From Lachnospiraceae bacterium (lineage in GTDB: Bacteria; Bacillota; Clostridia; Lachnospirales; Lachnospiraceae), in the NCBI GenBank assembly GCA_900771995.1, contig CAAGQC010000100.1, positions 4,166-68,165 on the forward strand: a DNA stretch of 64,000 bases. Reading direction: 5' to 3'. Below the pieces are notes generated by a model. The model saw only the letters and a list, made by a program, of their open reading frames with translations, was not told where the DNA came from and did no database searches. Numbering within the stretch: the stretch's first letter is position 1; each line of letters opens with the position of its first letter. Positions 35,459 through 44,693 of this stretch are shown here, one piece after another. The position numbers and the translations under genes are program-made.

Positions 35459-36649
35459 TCATTCGGGAATACGTTTCATGACCTCCATGCACATCCTGCC
35501 GTTATGGTAAGGGCATTTCCAGGGCTCCACGATGGGACGGTCGGGATAGGGATTTCCTTCCGGATCCACTTCCCAGAACCATTCGGAACCGGGTCTCTTA
35601 TCGATCACATGATCTCTGATAAATGCCCATTCCTTCTCAGCCGCTTCCAGATACTCCGTCTTCTCCGGCTCTTTCTCATAACCGTTCAGGAAACCGATCA
35701 CGGTCTCCGCCTGTACCCACCAGACTCTGTGTACATTCACGACACCTCTGTCACATTCATTGGCCAGAGAATGACCGTCGAATGCCACCTTATAGATCTG
35801 TGCTGTCAGGTCTCTGGTAATGGCATACATCTTCTGGGTCAGTCCGGGATCATCCAGAACCTTGCAGCCTCTGTCGATCAGCCATGCGGTCTCGATGTCG
35901 TGGCCGTAGGAATGCAGATCCAGAATGGTGTGATAATGCTTGTCGAAAAATACTTCCTGTCTGTGGAGTTTCGGATTATAAACCTTCTCAGCGAACAGAT
36001 CCATGATCCACAGAAGGCGTCTTTTTACCTTTTCATCGCCGGATACCCGGTACAGTTCCGTATAGGCTTCGAAGACATGGAGCAGAGTGTTCATGGTCTT
36101 ATCTGCCAGCACACCGTTCTCCGACAGTTTCTCGTTGGATTCGGGCTTAAAATCTCTGGTGAAAGCTTCCAGATATCCCACCTCGTCCATGCAGGTAGTC
36201 TCGATCAGGGCAAACAGCTTTCTGGCCAGTTCCAGGGCTTCCACATCCCCGCTGGCCTCATAATAAGAGGACAGCGCGTAGATGCAGAATGCCTGATTGT
36301 AGGTATGTTTTGTGGTATCCTTCGGGGTTCCGTCATAGTTTAAGGACCAGTAGATACCGCCGTATTCTTTGTCCAGACAATAGTCTTTCAGGAAAGCATA
36401 ACCGTGCTTTGCCTCGTCCAGCAGGCTTTCGTCTTTTAACAGTGTATATGCGTTGGAGAAGAACCAGGTGATCCTGCTGTTCAGGATACAGCCTTTTTCC
36501 GCTTTTTTATCCAGGTTCAGATCGTAATCCAGCCAACCGTAATAACCGCCGAACTCGTCGTCCCGCATTCCTTTCCAGAAAGGAATGATCCCATTGATCA
36601 GATGGTTCTTGATCTCTTCTCTCATTTTTATAGTTTCCGTATTTTTCAT
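35459..36649 (-). CDS. Mannobiose/cellobiose 2-epimerase
   Basis: N-acylglucosamine 2-epimerase superfamily, alpha/alpha barrel, 396 residues. It epimerises the reducing-end sugar of beta-1,4 disaccharides. The catalytic histidine regions are visible as SYGHDIETAWL near 240 and CPYHNGRMCMEV at the end, with HRVWWVQAET between and the N-terminal ILNSRITWFFSNAY. In a GH130_1 context it most likely converts mannobiose to mannosylglucose. The ATG at 36649 has AAAGGAG 10 bases upstream; an in-frame GTG at 36658 is too close to that site. 21 bp separate it from the permease gene. Confidence 0.93.
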   Translation of the reverse strand: MKNTETIKMREEIKNHLINGIIPFWKGMRDDEFGGYYGWLDYDLNLDKKAEKGCILNSRITWFFSNAYTLLKDESLLDEAKHGYAFLKDYCLDKEYGGIYWSLNYDGTPKDTTKHTYNQAFCIYALSSYYEASGDVEALELARKLFALIETTCMDEVGYLEAFTRDFKPESNEKLSENGVLADKTMNTLLHVFEAYTELYRVSGDEKVKRRLLWIMDLFAEKVYNPKLHRQEVFFDKHYHTILDLHSYGHDIETAWLIDRGCKVLDDPGLTQKMYAITRDLTAQIYKVAFDGHSLANECDRGVVNVHRVWWVQAETVIGFLNGYEKEPEKTEYLEAAEKEWAFIRDHVIDKRPGSEWFWEVDPEGNPYPDRPIVEPWKCPYHNGRMCMEVMKRIPE

Positions 36650-36670
36650 GTTCCACACACTCCTTTGTAT

Positions 36671-37537
36671 TTAACCTTTGACAGCGCCGGAAGTGATTCC
36701 ACTGTAAATCTGTTTCTGGCAGAGCAGGAATACGATCAGGGCAGGCAGCAGAGACATCAGTACACCTGCACAGATCAGATTGTATTTGCTTCCAAGAGGT
36801 CCGGTGAAGGTATACAGGGAGGTTGCAACCACACCGAGAGTCCTCTTGTCCTGCAGATACAGACTGGCGCAATAATATTCATTATACACGCCTACGCCCT
36901 TTAATACCATAGATGTCACAATGGCAGGCTTCAGAAGCGGAAGAATGATCTTCCAGTAAATGGTAAAGTAGGAAGCTCCGTCAATAAATGCGGATTCGTC
37001 CAGCGATACCGAAATGTTTTCCATAAATTGGATGAAGATGTAGATGGAGATAACATCCGTACCCATACTCATAATGATGTAACCATACAGATGGTTGATG
37101 AATCCGAGGTTACTCATGATCTGGTATACAGAGACCTGCATGGCAATTCCGGGAAGGAGGGTTGCGAACAGGAACAGGCTGCGGATCAGGCCGTTGCCAG
37201 GGAACTTGAATCGGTTCAGTACATAAGCAAGCTGTGTTCCCACCAGGATGGATCCTAACAGTACGAATACCAGGATGATCGCTGAGTTGATATAGGCTCT
37301 GCCCATATTTGCACGGTTAAATGCGTCAATGAAGTTCTGGAAGTTCAGCCAACTCTCCGGCAGGGTCATAACATTGGTGCTCTGGTATTCCGCATCGGTC
37401 TTGAAGGCCGTGATGACGCAGGATACGATGGGCAGTAACGCCACGAAGGAGAAGAACACCAGGCTGAAATATTTAATGATGATCCAGATCACAGCGCCTA
37501 CGCTGTAATGTTTGCGGTTGGTTTTCATCTTTGCCAT
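36671..37537 (-). CDS. Mannooligosaccharide ABC permease (MalG type)
   Basis: 288-residue membrane subunit of a CUT1 importer with six membrane segments and the EAA loop region DESAFIDGASYFTIYWKIILP. The ATG at 37537 (MAKMKTN) starts one base after the upstream permease stop and has AAGGAGG 9 bases upstream; a longer in-frame start at 37612 lies inside the upstream gene. The substrate is inferred from the neighbouring mannan enzymes. Confidence 0.92.
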   Translation of the reverse strand: MAKMKTNRKHYSVGAVIWIIIKYFSLVFFSFVALLPIVSCVITAFKTDAEYQSTNVMTLPESWLNFQNFIDAFNRANMGRAYINSAIILVFVLLGSILVGTQLAYVLNRFKFPGNGLIRSLFLFATLLPGIAMQVSVYQIMSNLGFINHLYGYIIMSMGTDVISIYIFIQFMENISVSLDESAFIDGASYFTIYWKIILPLLKPAIVTSMVLKGVGVYNEYYCASLYLQDKRTLGVVATSLYTFTGPLGSKYNLICAGVLMSLLPALIVFLLCQKQIYSGITSGAVKG

Positions 37538-37538
37538 C

Positions 37539-38549
37539 TTACACCGCCTCCTTCTTCCATCTTGCTTCTCTTCTGAGACGTTTTCTTCTGGTATATTCCT
37601 CATTGTCCGCATCGGAGCTTCTGAATACCAGTTTGAAGAAGAGCTTCTGTAAGATCGTTGCTGCGAAGATGATCAGCAACAGTACCACGGCCATGGCAGA
37701 TGCAAGACCTACCTGCTGGTTGGTATGTGCGATCTTATCCATCAATACGAAGTAAGTTGCGGTTCCGCCGCCGCCCTTGGTGATAACGTAGGGAGGATCG
37801 AAGGCACTCAGGGAACCTGTAATGGACAGGATCACGTTCAGAGTAACGATCGTCTTAATGCTGGGTAAGATAATATGTATAAACTGTTGGAATTTATTGG
37901 CACCGTCCAGCTCTGCTGCCTCGTACATCTCGGAGTCTACGGACATGATGGCACCGATGAAGAGTACCATGTTGTTGCCGTAATAACGCCATACGGAGGA
38001 AGCTACCAGAGAGATATTGTTAATGCTCTTGTCTTTCAGCCAGTACGGAAGGCTTTCTAAGTTAAATCCACACCACTGTAATACCGTATCGAATACGAAG
38101 CCTCTGGTGTAGAAGAATTTGAAGATAAATCCAATGGCAATACCACTGATCAAATAAGGGAAGAACATGAATCCCTTGAACATATTGCCGAACTTGGTCT
38201 TAAAACTAAGAATCGTTGCCAGATACAATGCAAGTGCCAGCTGCACCAGTGCACCGGCCATGTAGTAAAGGCTCAGCTTCAATGCGCTGAAACATTCATC
38301 TTTTTTAAATACGTCGATGTAGTTGTCAAATCCCACAAACACTCTTTTGTCTACGGGGGTAGCATATTTCATTTTGTAAAAACTGAATTTTACCATTTCT
38401 CCAAAGGGGAGATAGGTGAACACGAACAGCAAAAGCAGGGGAATGATCATGAAGGACAGGATGACGATGGTCTGTTGTCCATTCCTGCTCTTTACCCATT
38501 TTTTCATGCTGAAGGGTTTTTTTGTTTTCTTCATTATCTCTGCATTCAT
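37539..38549 (-). CDS. Mannooligosaccharide ABC permease (MalF type)
   Basis: 336-residue membrane subunit, six membrane segments after a basic N-terminus, EAA loop YEAAELDGANKFQQFIHIILP. The ATG at 38549 (MNAEIMKK) is preceded by GGAGG at 7 bases; the frame is open further up (38612) but only through the hairpin region. It pairs with the next permease; no ATPase gene is in the operon, so a shared MsmX-like ATPase is expected. Confidence 0.93.
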   Translation of the reverse strand: MNAEIMKKTKKPFSMKKWVKSRNGQQTIVILSFMIIPLLLLFVFTYLPFGEMVKFSFYKMKYATPVDKRVFVGFDNYIDVFKKDECFSALKLSLYYMAGALVQLALALYLATILSFKTKFGNMFKGFMFFPYLISGIAIGFIFKFFYTRGFVFDTVLQWCGFNLESLPYWLKDKSINNISLVASSVWRYYGNNMVLFIGAIMSVDSEMYEAAELDGANKFQQFIHIILPSIKTIVTLNVILSITGSLSAFDPPYVITKGGGGTATYFVLMDKIAHTNQQVGLASAMAVVLLLIIFAATILQKLFFKLVFRSSDADNEEYTRRKRLRREARWKKEAV

Positions 38550-38582
38550 CGAAATACCTCCATACCCTTCTTTCTTATATAA

Positions 38583-38608
38583 GAGGGAACCATTTATCCG
38601 GTTCCCTC
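38583..38608 (-). terminator. Hairpin between second binding-protein and permease genes
   Basis: Perfect 9-bp stem (38600-38608 with 38583-38591) with an 8-nt loop in the 113-bp gap. The following tract is TTATATAAG, a poor U run, so it may stabilise the upstream message or attenuate weakly. It sits in the same place as the stronger hairpin in the first importer operon. Confidence 0.55.
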
Positions 38609-38662
38609 TCATTTAAGAAGATCAAGTTAGTCGCTTTCAAAACTTCTTATTTCTTAACTTAT

Positions 38663-40120
38663 TTACTGGATCTCTACGCCACAGCTCTCCTGTGCTGCAG
38701 TCCACTCTTCGTTCCACTCGTCGATGATCTCATCGTAGGTCTTGGAACCGTCTGCTGCGCACTCAACCAGCTCCTGCATCTTGGTCTCACCGTTGTTGTT
38801 GATGTTCAGACCGCTTTCAGCGTTCAGTTCGTTTAACAGATCCTCTTCGCCTTCGATTGCAGGCTCATCAACTACGAAGTCGATACCCTTGAATGCTGCG
38901 TAGAAGTCCGGTAATCTGGTATCCTTGATAGCAACGGGAAGTCCGCCACAATCATAGGAGAAACCGGATTCCTCAGCCATGAACTTAACGAAGCACAGAG
39001 CTGCTGCCTGGTTCTCTTCGGTGGTGTTAGCGTTGACACCGAAGCTGTAGTCAGGGCCTACGGAAGCTGCCTGCTTGCCGGAAGTTAAGGTGATAGGGAA
39101 CGGCATGTAAGCGATATCGTCGCCGTTGTCACCAGCTTCTACCATCTGAGGAACTGCCCAGGAACCAAGAACCATGCATGCGATCTGACCGTTGTTGATC
39201 ATACCCTTACAGCCTTCCCAGTCGGTGGTGGAGTAGTCTTCCTCGGTAAGACCTTCGGCAACTGCATCGTACATTACTTTATATACGTTGTAAGCGCCTG
39301 TTCCGTCGCCGGGATCAGCAAAAGGATTGGCAGTATGTAATAACTTCTGGTTCATGTAGGTGCTGTCGCCGGTAGCACTGCCGCTGATTGCTGGATCCCA
39401 CTGGCCGCCCATTGCCCAACCGGCTGCGTAGTTGGTGTACATGGGAATGATGGAGCTGTCATATTCTTTGATCTGCTTTAATGCTGCGATGAAATCTTCG
39501 GGAGTCTTGGGCATCTCGGTGATTCCTGCCGCTTCAAATACTGCCTTGTTATAAACAATACCGCCGTTAACGCCTGCGGTGTAAGGAACGCCGTATACAA
39601 CGCCTTCGTACATCTGATTGTAGTAGTTCAGCTGTCCGTCCATCTCAGTGGTGGTTCCGATCGGCAGGAAGTAGGTGCTTAAGTCAGCCTTATCAACTGC
39701 GGGGATCATCATTACATCGCCCCAGTCGCCACCCTGCAGACGAAGCAGTGTGTCACTTGCGTAATCGGTGATACCTTCTACATCAACAGTGATGTTGGGA
39801 TACATTGCGTTGAATGCATCAATGTAAGTCTGGTAAGGAACTGCTGCGCCATCCTCCAGCAGGTCGGTACGGTTGGTCAGTACCTTAATGGTGGTAGTAA
39901 TGTCGGTGTAATCCTCGCCCAGAGTAATGTCTGCGTAGTTCAGGCCGGTTACCTCAGCCTCGGTAGCTGCTGCTTCGGTAGAAGCCTCTGCGGTTGCGGG
40001 AGCCTCACTTGCTGCTGCAGAGCTGGAAGCGGTGCTGCCGTTGTCTGTGCTTCCACATGCTACCATAGACAGTGCCATGACAGATGCAGTGGAAAGAGCT
40101 AAAAACTTTTTCATCTTCAT
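38663..40120 (-). CDS. Mannooligosaccharide-binding lipoprotein (ABC importer)
   Basis: Family 1 solute-binding protein, 485 residues. Lipoprotein signal with lipobox MVAC (Cys at about 22), then an Ala/Ser/Thr/Glu linker to about residue 60, then the binding domain with a typical ITVDVEGITDYASD start. First gene of the importer-epimerase-GH130 operon. Position and gene content match the mannan-binding protein genes of gut Firmicutes mannan loci; direct ligand identity is inferred. AAGGAGG lies 10 bases before the ATG. Confidence 0.93.
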   Translation of the reverse strand: MKMKKFLALSTASVMALSMVACGSTDNGSTASSSAAASEAPATAEASTEAAATEAEVTGLNYADITLGEDYTDITTTIKVLTNRTDLLEDGAAVPYQTYIDAFNAMYPNITVDVEGITDYASDTLLRLQGGDWGDVMMIPAVDKADLSTYFLPIGTTTEMDGQLNYYNQMYEGVVYGVPYTAGVNGGIVYNKAVFEAAGITEMPKTPEDFIAALKQIKEYDSSIIPMYTNYAAGWAMGGQWDPAISGSATGDSTYMNQKLLHTANPFADPGDGTGAYNVYKVMYDAVAEGLTEEDYSTTDWEGCKGMINNGQIACMVLGSWAVPQMVEAGDNGDDIAYMPFPITLTSGKQAASVGPDYSFGVNANTTEENQAAALCFVKFMAEESGFSYDCGGLPVAIKDTRLPDFYAAFKGIDFVVDEPAIEGEEDLLNELNAESGLNINNNGETKMQELVECAADGSKTYDEIIDEWNEEWTAAQESCGVEIQ

Positions 40121-40151
40121 AAGAAATATCCTCCTTGTTTTTTGTTACATT

Positions 40152-40165
40152 TGATAGCGTTTACT
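40152..40165 (-). promoter_or_regulatory. cre-like catabolite repression site
   Basis: The minus strand reads AGTAAACGCTATCA, matching the CcpA consensus TGWAANCGNTNWCA at all but the first base. It lies 32 bp before the binding-protein start and just downstream of the likely transcription start, where bound CcpA would block elongation. A LacI-family operator is an alternative reading, since the window encodes such a regulator close by. Confidence 0.6.
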
Positions 40166-40184
40166 GTTTTTGTAACTTAATTTA

Positions 40185-40215
40185 ATTATACATAATTATA
40201 TTAATTAAGCATCAA
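40185..40215 (-). promoter_or_regulatory. Candidate promoter of the mannan importer operon
   Basis: Minus strand TTGATG (40210-40215), 19 bp, TATAAT (40185-40190). The spacing is 2 bp longer than ideal, as often seen where an activator is needed. Confidence 0.45.
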
Positions 40216-40314
40216 CTTTTCTTGTTTTTAATCTCTCATTCTTGCCGCTTTCGTTATTCTCCTCCATTTTCACAAGTTTCTCTCATCTATTTTGTACATT
40301 TTGCACTAATAAAG

Positions 40315-40330
40315 TAAGTAATTTTACTTA
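40315..40330. promoter_or_regulatory. Palindrome in the divergent mannan intergenic region
   Basis: TAAGTAATTTTACTTA, 7-bp arms around TT. The 339-bp region between the binding-protein gene and the araC-type gene is very A/T-rich; besides the two promoters and the cre-like site this is the clearest symmetric element and may be an operator. Confidence 0.35.
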
Positions 40331-40379
40331 ATTTAGTTTATTTTATTAATTAATTTTGCTTTTAAATTTTTCTTTGCCG

Positions 40380-40408
40380 TTGAAACAGCTTAAATAATGA
40401 TTTATAAT
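40380..40408 (+). promoter_or_regulatory. Promoter of the second AraC regulator gene
   Basis: TTGAAA (40380-40385), 17 bp, TATAAT (40403-40408). Transcription would start near 40415, 45 bases before the ATG. Confidence 0.75.
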
Positions 40409-40459
40409 GTATTCAGGCTAAATTAATTTTTGCAAAAATAAGGGTTTGGGAGGGTATTT

Positions 40460-41407
40460 ATGAATATTTCCACCACTTTTCTCAATGCATTAAAGCGCAC
40501 TTCCTCCGATATAGAAGGACAGCGTTCCCCGGAAATTCTTCTGGGACAGCTTTATAATGTATCTCTGGAGGACAAAGGCTTTCTGCTGCCTCTGGCCGGT
40601 GGAGAATTCCGCCTCTCCGATCCCTTTTATTATGAATGGAACCCGTTCCCCTCTTATCTGCTGCTCTACACCTTAGAGGGCAGCGCTGCACTTTCCACCC
40701 AGGGGACCGAAGTGGTGCTGGATCATGAGCATCTGCTGTTTCTGGATTGCAGTCAGGGCTTTTCCCTGCGGCTGTTGCAGGGAAAATGGCGCTTTCAGAT
40801 GTTTTTCTTAAGCGGAAGGGAACTTTCTTCTTATTATAGCATATTTCAGGCTAATTTTTTCTGTTGTTATCCGATTCCCATCGGTTCCTGTGTCTCACAG
40901 CGGATGCAGCAGCTGACGAAATTTCCCTTTACCCCCACTCCCGCAGAGCAGATGCAGCTTCACCGGGAGCTGACCGGTATGTTCACGGAGCTGGTGCTGT
41001 CCGCCCTGTCCGTCTCCCGGGATGCCAGACCCATCCCCGCCTATCTGCTGTCCATGAAAGCGGATTTTGAGGAAAACTATGCGGAAAGTCACTCTCTGGA
41101 ATACTTTGAACAGGCCCTGGGGATCAGCCGCTACCGCCTGTGCCGGGAGTTCTCTGCAGCCTTCCATACCTCCCCGCTCCAGTATCTTCAGGAGAAAAAA
41201 ATAGAAGCAGCCAAATCGCTGCTCCTATCTACAGAGGATCCGATCCATGAGGTGGGATCTGCGGTCGGCATTGACAATACCAACCATTTCATCCACCTGT
41301 TTAAAAAGCATACCGGTGTCACGCCCTTCGTCTACCGGCAGAATGCGCCCCAGTCTATACGTGAGACACGCTGTCCTTCAATACCAGGCGGCCTTCCACC
41401 ACGGTAA
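40460..41407 (+). CDS. AraC family regulator of the mannan locus
   Basis: 315 residues: an N-terminal cupin-like ligand domain (FYYEWNPFPSYLLLYTLEGSAAL, then LDHEHLLFLDC), a linker, and an AraC double helix-turn-helix at about 205-295 (LEYFEQALGISRYRLCREFSAAF; VGIDNTNHFIHLFKKHTGVTPFVYRQ). About 20 extra residues follow the domain and run over the end of the convergent LacI-type gene, a 53-bp antisense overlap. GGGAGGG precedes the ATG by 5 bases. It probably activates the divergent importer-epimerase-GH130 operon. Confidence 0.9.
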   Translation: MNISTTFLNALKRTSSDIEGQRSPEILLGQLYNVSLEDKGFLLPLAGGEFRLSDPFYYEWNPFPSYLLLYTLEGSAALSTQGTEVVLDHEHLLFLDCSQGFSLRLLQGKWRFQMFFLSGRELSSYYSIFQANFFCCYPIPIGSCVSQRMQQLTKFPFTPTPAEQMQLHRELTGMFTELVLSALSVSRDARPIPAYLLSMKADFEENYAESHSLEYFEQALGISRYRLCREFSAAFHTSPLQYLQEKKIEAAKSLLLSTEDPIHEVGSAVGIDNTNHFIHLFKKHTGVTPFVYRQNAPQSIRETRCPSIPGGLPPR

Positions 41408-42374
41408 CACCTGCCTTATAATTATCACTGGTGATCTTCTTGATAATATTATGAATGGCTCTTCTGGCCATTTCTCCCATATCTACTTCATAAGTCGTGA
41501 TACGGATGTCGCTGAGCCCGGGATACAGGTAGTTATCAAATCCTACCACGGAAATATCCTCCGGCACACGATATCCGTTCTCCCGCAGCTTCTTGATGAG
41601 GAAGCTGGCGGTCAGATCGCAGTTGCATACGAATGCCGTGGGCATATCCTTGGGAATCTGCAGCATATTCACGGTATCGATCTTGCCGGTCTCAATATGA
41701 CGGTCATCCAGCACCCATTCTCTCTTCTGTTCCAGTCCCAACTCCAACAGCGCTTTCTGGTAGCCGAAATAACGGTCCGTGATACTCTCTGTGGCAAGCA
41801 GGGTTCCCACATAAGCGATCCTGCGGTGTCCCATCCGGTACAGATAATAGGTCAGTTCATAGGTTCCGTAATAACTGTTGGAAATGACGGAATCGCTGGC
41901 TTCCCTTCCGTTATAATAATCCAGATAGATCACAGGGATCCCGGCTTCCGCATTCAGATGCTGTAAATAGCCGTCCAGCATCTTACCGATGACAATAATG
42001 CCGTCCACCTTGCGCTCCTGCACCAGCTTCGGCAGTCTGCCACTCTCTTCCTCCATGGATCCGATGACTTCCAGCATGGTAAAACATTCCTTGGCCGTAG
42101 CTCTGGTGGCCACCGACTGATACATCTGCCAGTAGAAGGATTCATATTTATCCAGGAACCTCTCAGAGATCAGGATCCCGATATTGTAGCTCTTCTGGTT
42201 CTGGCTCTTTCTTGCTGCGGACGGCTGCTGGTAACCCAGTTCCTCCGCAATACTGCGGATCTTTTCTCTGACTTCCTCACTGACACCCTTTTGTCCCGAC
42301 AATGCCTTGGACACGGTCACCGTGCTGACTCCTACCTGTTCTGCGATATCTGCTAATTTTACTGCTTTTGCCAT
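41355..42374 (-). CDS. LacI family transcriptional regulator
   Basis: 339 residues. N-terminal helix-turn-helix LADIAEQVGVSTVTVSKALSG (6-26) with hinge YQQPSAARK, then a periplasmic-binding-protein-like ligand domain (about 62-339; NIGILISERFLDKY, VCNCDLTASFLIKKL, VVGFDNYLYPGLSDI). AAGGAG precedes the ATG. It lies 111 bp after the GH36 gene on the same strand and may be co-transcribed with it. Likely represses the alpha-galactosidase and/or mannan genes in the absence of inducer. Confidence 0.92.
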   Translation of the reverse strand: MAKAVKLADIAEQVGVSTVTVSKALSGQKGVSEEVREKIRSIAEELGYQQPSAARKSQNQKSYNIGILISERFLDKYESFYWQMYQSVATRATAKECFTMLEVIGSMEEESGRLPKLVQERKVDGIIVIGKMLDGYLQHLNAEAGIPVIYLDYYNGREASDSVISNSYYGTYELTYYLYRMGHRRIAYVGTLLATESITDRYFGYQKALLELGLEQKREWVLDDRHIETGKIDTVNMLQIPKDMPTAFVCNCDLTASFLIKKLRENGYRVPEDISVVGFDNYLYPGLSDIRITTYEVDMGEMARRAIHNIIKKITSDNYKAGVTVVEGRLVLKDSVSHV

Positions 42375-42485
42375 GATTTCGTACTCCTTATCGCTATTTT
42401 TTATACATTTCCCGATAAATCGTCAATTTTACTTCCATATTAGATTTCTTAAAATCTTTTGTCAAGGCAGGCTGCCCTGTTATTT

Positions 42486-44693
42486 TTACACCTCGGTCAG
42501 GTGGATCAGCCTGCTGCGATAGTCTCCCCACAGAGGTGCCACCAGCAGTCCCGCCTGCATCAGCACATCACCGCCGAAGACTTCCCCCGTCTCCCCGATG
42601 CGGTACTGCTTCTCCGGTGCCAGTCCCTTCAGGCGTACTCTTCTGCTGTGGAAGTTGGGCCGGGACAGTACCTGTACATAGGTTACCAGTGCCTCTGTCC
42701 GATCCTTGGAAGCCACCATATAGCAGTCGTAGTTTCCATTTTCCAGGAAAGAGGCGATCCGGTAATAATCCCCTCTGCGGATCAGATCGTTGTATTTGTG
42801 GTACATGGCGGTCTGTGCGGGAATCTGCTGTCTGTCCTCCTCCGGGATCTTCGTGATATCCAGCTCGTAGCCGAAGGTGCCCGCCAGTGCCACATGGCCT
42901 CTGGTCTCGAAGGGTGTGACTCTTCCCACTGTATGGTTCGGGCAGTCCGATACATGGGCACCCATGGTGGACAGCGGATACAACAGCATGGTGCCTTCCT
43001 GGATCTTCAACCGCTCGATGGCATCCGTATCATCGGAGCACCAGATCTGCGGACTGTAATATAACATACCGGGGTCGAATCTGGCTCCGCCGCCGGAGCA
43101 GTTCTCCAGAAGCAGATGTGGGAATTCTGCCAGCAGTCTCTCCTGCAATTCATACACGCCCAGCACATATCTGTGATACAGCTCTCCCTGACGGTCCGCG
43201 GGCAGCTCCACGCTTCCCAGATCCGAAAGCTGCCTGTTCATATCCCATTTCACATATTCGATGTTGGCGCTGTGCAGAACCGCCGCCACGCTCTCAAAGG
43301 CATGATCTCTGACTTCCCTGCGGGACAGATCCAGCACATACTGGTTCCGGCATAAGCTGCCCGCCCGTCCCGGAATGGCGATGGCCCAGTCGGGATGCTC
43401 TCTGTACAGATCCGAATCCGGGGAGATCATCTCCGGCTCGAACCAGATACCGAACTTCATGCCCAGAGCATTGACCTGATCCACCAGCGGCTTCAGTCCC
43501 CCCGGCAGCTTCTTCTCGTTGACCTTCCAGTCGCCCAGGCTGGTGCTGTCATCGTTACGGTGTCCGAACCAGCCGTCGTCCATGACCAGCATCTCAATGC
43601 CAAGCTTTGACGCCTGCTCTGCGATCTTCAATAATTTTTCGGTGTTAAAATCAAAATAGGTGGCTTCCCAGTTGTTGATCAGGATCGGGCGTTTCTTATC
43701 CCGGTATTCTCCGCGGATCAGATGCTTGCGGTACAAATCGTGGTAATGCCGGGTCATGCCGCCCAGACCTTCCGCGGAATAGGTCATAACGACTTCCGGA
43801 GCCACAAAGCTTTCGCCCTGCTCCAGCTTCCAGACGAAGTTCTCCGGATGGATTCCCATGACCATGCGGATGGAATCAAACTGGGAAAGCTCCGCCTGCG
43901 CCAGGAAGTTGCCGGAATAGACAAAGTGCATGCCGTAGACTTCTCCGTTATCCTGCGTTGCATCTTCGGAAAGCAGTGCGATAAACGGATGCTCCTGATG
44001 GGAAGATTCTCCCCGCACGGAGCCGACGCTCTGCTTGCCGTGCATCAGGCTTCTTCTCTCCATCTGGCGCTCTCTTGCCCAGGAGCCGTGTAAGGTGAGG
44101 ACATCGTATTTTTCATCCGTGCAGTCCAGATCCAGACAGGCGGACATAACCTTGGTCAGATAAACCGGCTGTGCAGCCGTATTTTTCAGGATCACACTGC
44201 GGGTGATCACATCTTCTTTTTCAAAAGTCGTATACAGCAGATCCGCGGCAAGGCCGATGGCCGGATCCGCCAGATGCAGGATCAGGGTATCGCAGTCCTC
44301 CTCCCCCGGGAAGGTGGAGGGTAGGCCGGGAAGGGCAGGCTTGCTCTTCACGATCTCGTGGGAAACGTACTGTAGCTGTACGCCCACATGTCCCTCTGTC
44401 GTGCGCACGGAAATGGCGCTTTCTCTGTAATCGCCCAGTCCGTTCCCCGGGTACTCCATGGGGAAGGAATCCAGAAACGAAACACGTTCTCTGTTATTCT
44501 TGGAGGGAACAAAAGGAGCTTCCCCCGTGCGCATCAGATATACCGGTGCCGGTGTGCCCTCGGTATACTGCAATTTCCGGCCGTAATATACGTGTCCCAC
44601 AAAGTTCTCCTGATCCACGATGGCGAAAAGGTAGCTGGTGTGCTCCGTGTCCAGCCAGAAGGTTCTGTCCTGTTCTATGTATCTGATTGCCAT
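42486..44693 (-). CDS. GH36 alpha-galactosidase
   Basis: Retaining alpha-galactosidase, 735 residues, cytoplasmic (no signal peptide). N-terminal beta-supersandwich (about 1-330), TIM barrel with LINNWEATYFDFN and MDDGWFGHR, catalytic nucleophile Asp484 in YVKWDMNR and acid/base Asp in CSDDTD (553-557), and a C-terminal sandwich. Length and motifs match the tetrameric AgaA/RafA class. It removes alpha-1,6-galactose from galacto-manno-oligosaccharides or raffinose-type sugars. AGAGG lies 6 bases before the ATG. It stands upstream of the LacI gene. Confidence 0.95.
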   Translation of the reverse strand: MAIRYIEQDRTFWLDTEHTSYLFAIVDQENFVGHVYYGRKLQYTEGTPAPVYLMRTGEAPFVPSKNNRERVSFLDSFPMEYPGNGLGDYRESAISVRTTEGHVGVQLQYVSHEIVKSKPALPGLPSTFPGEEDCDTLILHLADPAIGLAADLLYTTFEKEDVITRSVILKNTAAQPVYLTKVMSACLDLDCTDEKYDVLTLHGSWARERQMERRSLMHGKQSVGSVRGESSHQEHPFIALLSEDATQDNGEVYGMHFVYSGNFLAQAELSQFDSIRMVMGIHPENFVWKLEQGESFVAPEVVMTYSAEGLGGMTRHYHDLYRKHLIRGEYRDKKRPILINNWEATYFDFNTEKLLKIAEQASKLGIEMLVMDDGWFGHRNDDSTSLGDWKVNEKKLPGGLKPLVDQVNALGMKFGIWFEPEMISPDSDLYREHPDWAIAIPGRAGSLCRNQYVLDLSRREVRDHAFESVAAVLHSANIEYVKWDMNRQLSDLGSVELPADRQGELYHRYVLGVYELQERLLAEFPHLLLENCSGGGARFDPGMLYYSPQIWCSDDTDAIERLKIQEGTMLLYPLSTMGAHVSDCPNHTVGRVTPFETRGHVALAGTFGYELDITKIPEEDRQQIPAQTAMYHKYNDLIRRGDYYRIASFLENGNYDCYMVASKDRTEALVTYVQVLSRPNFHSRRVRLKGLAPEKQYRIGETGEVFGGDVLMQAGLLVAPLWGDYRSRLIHLTEV

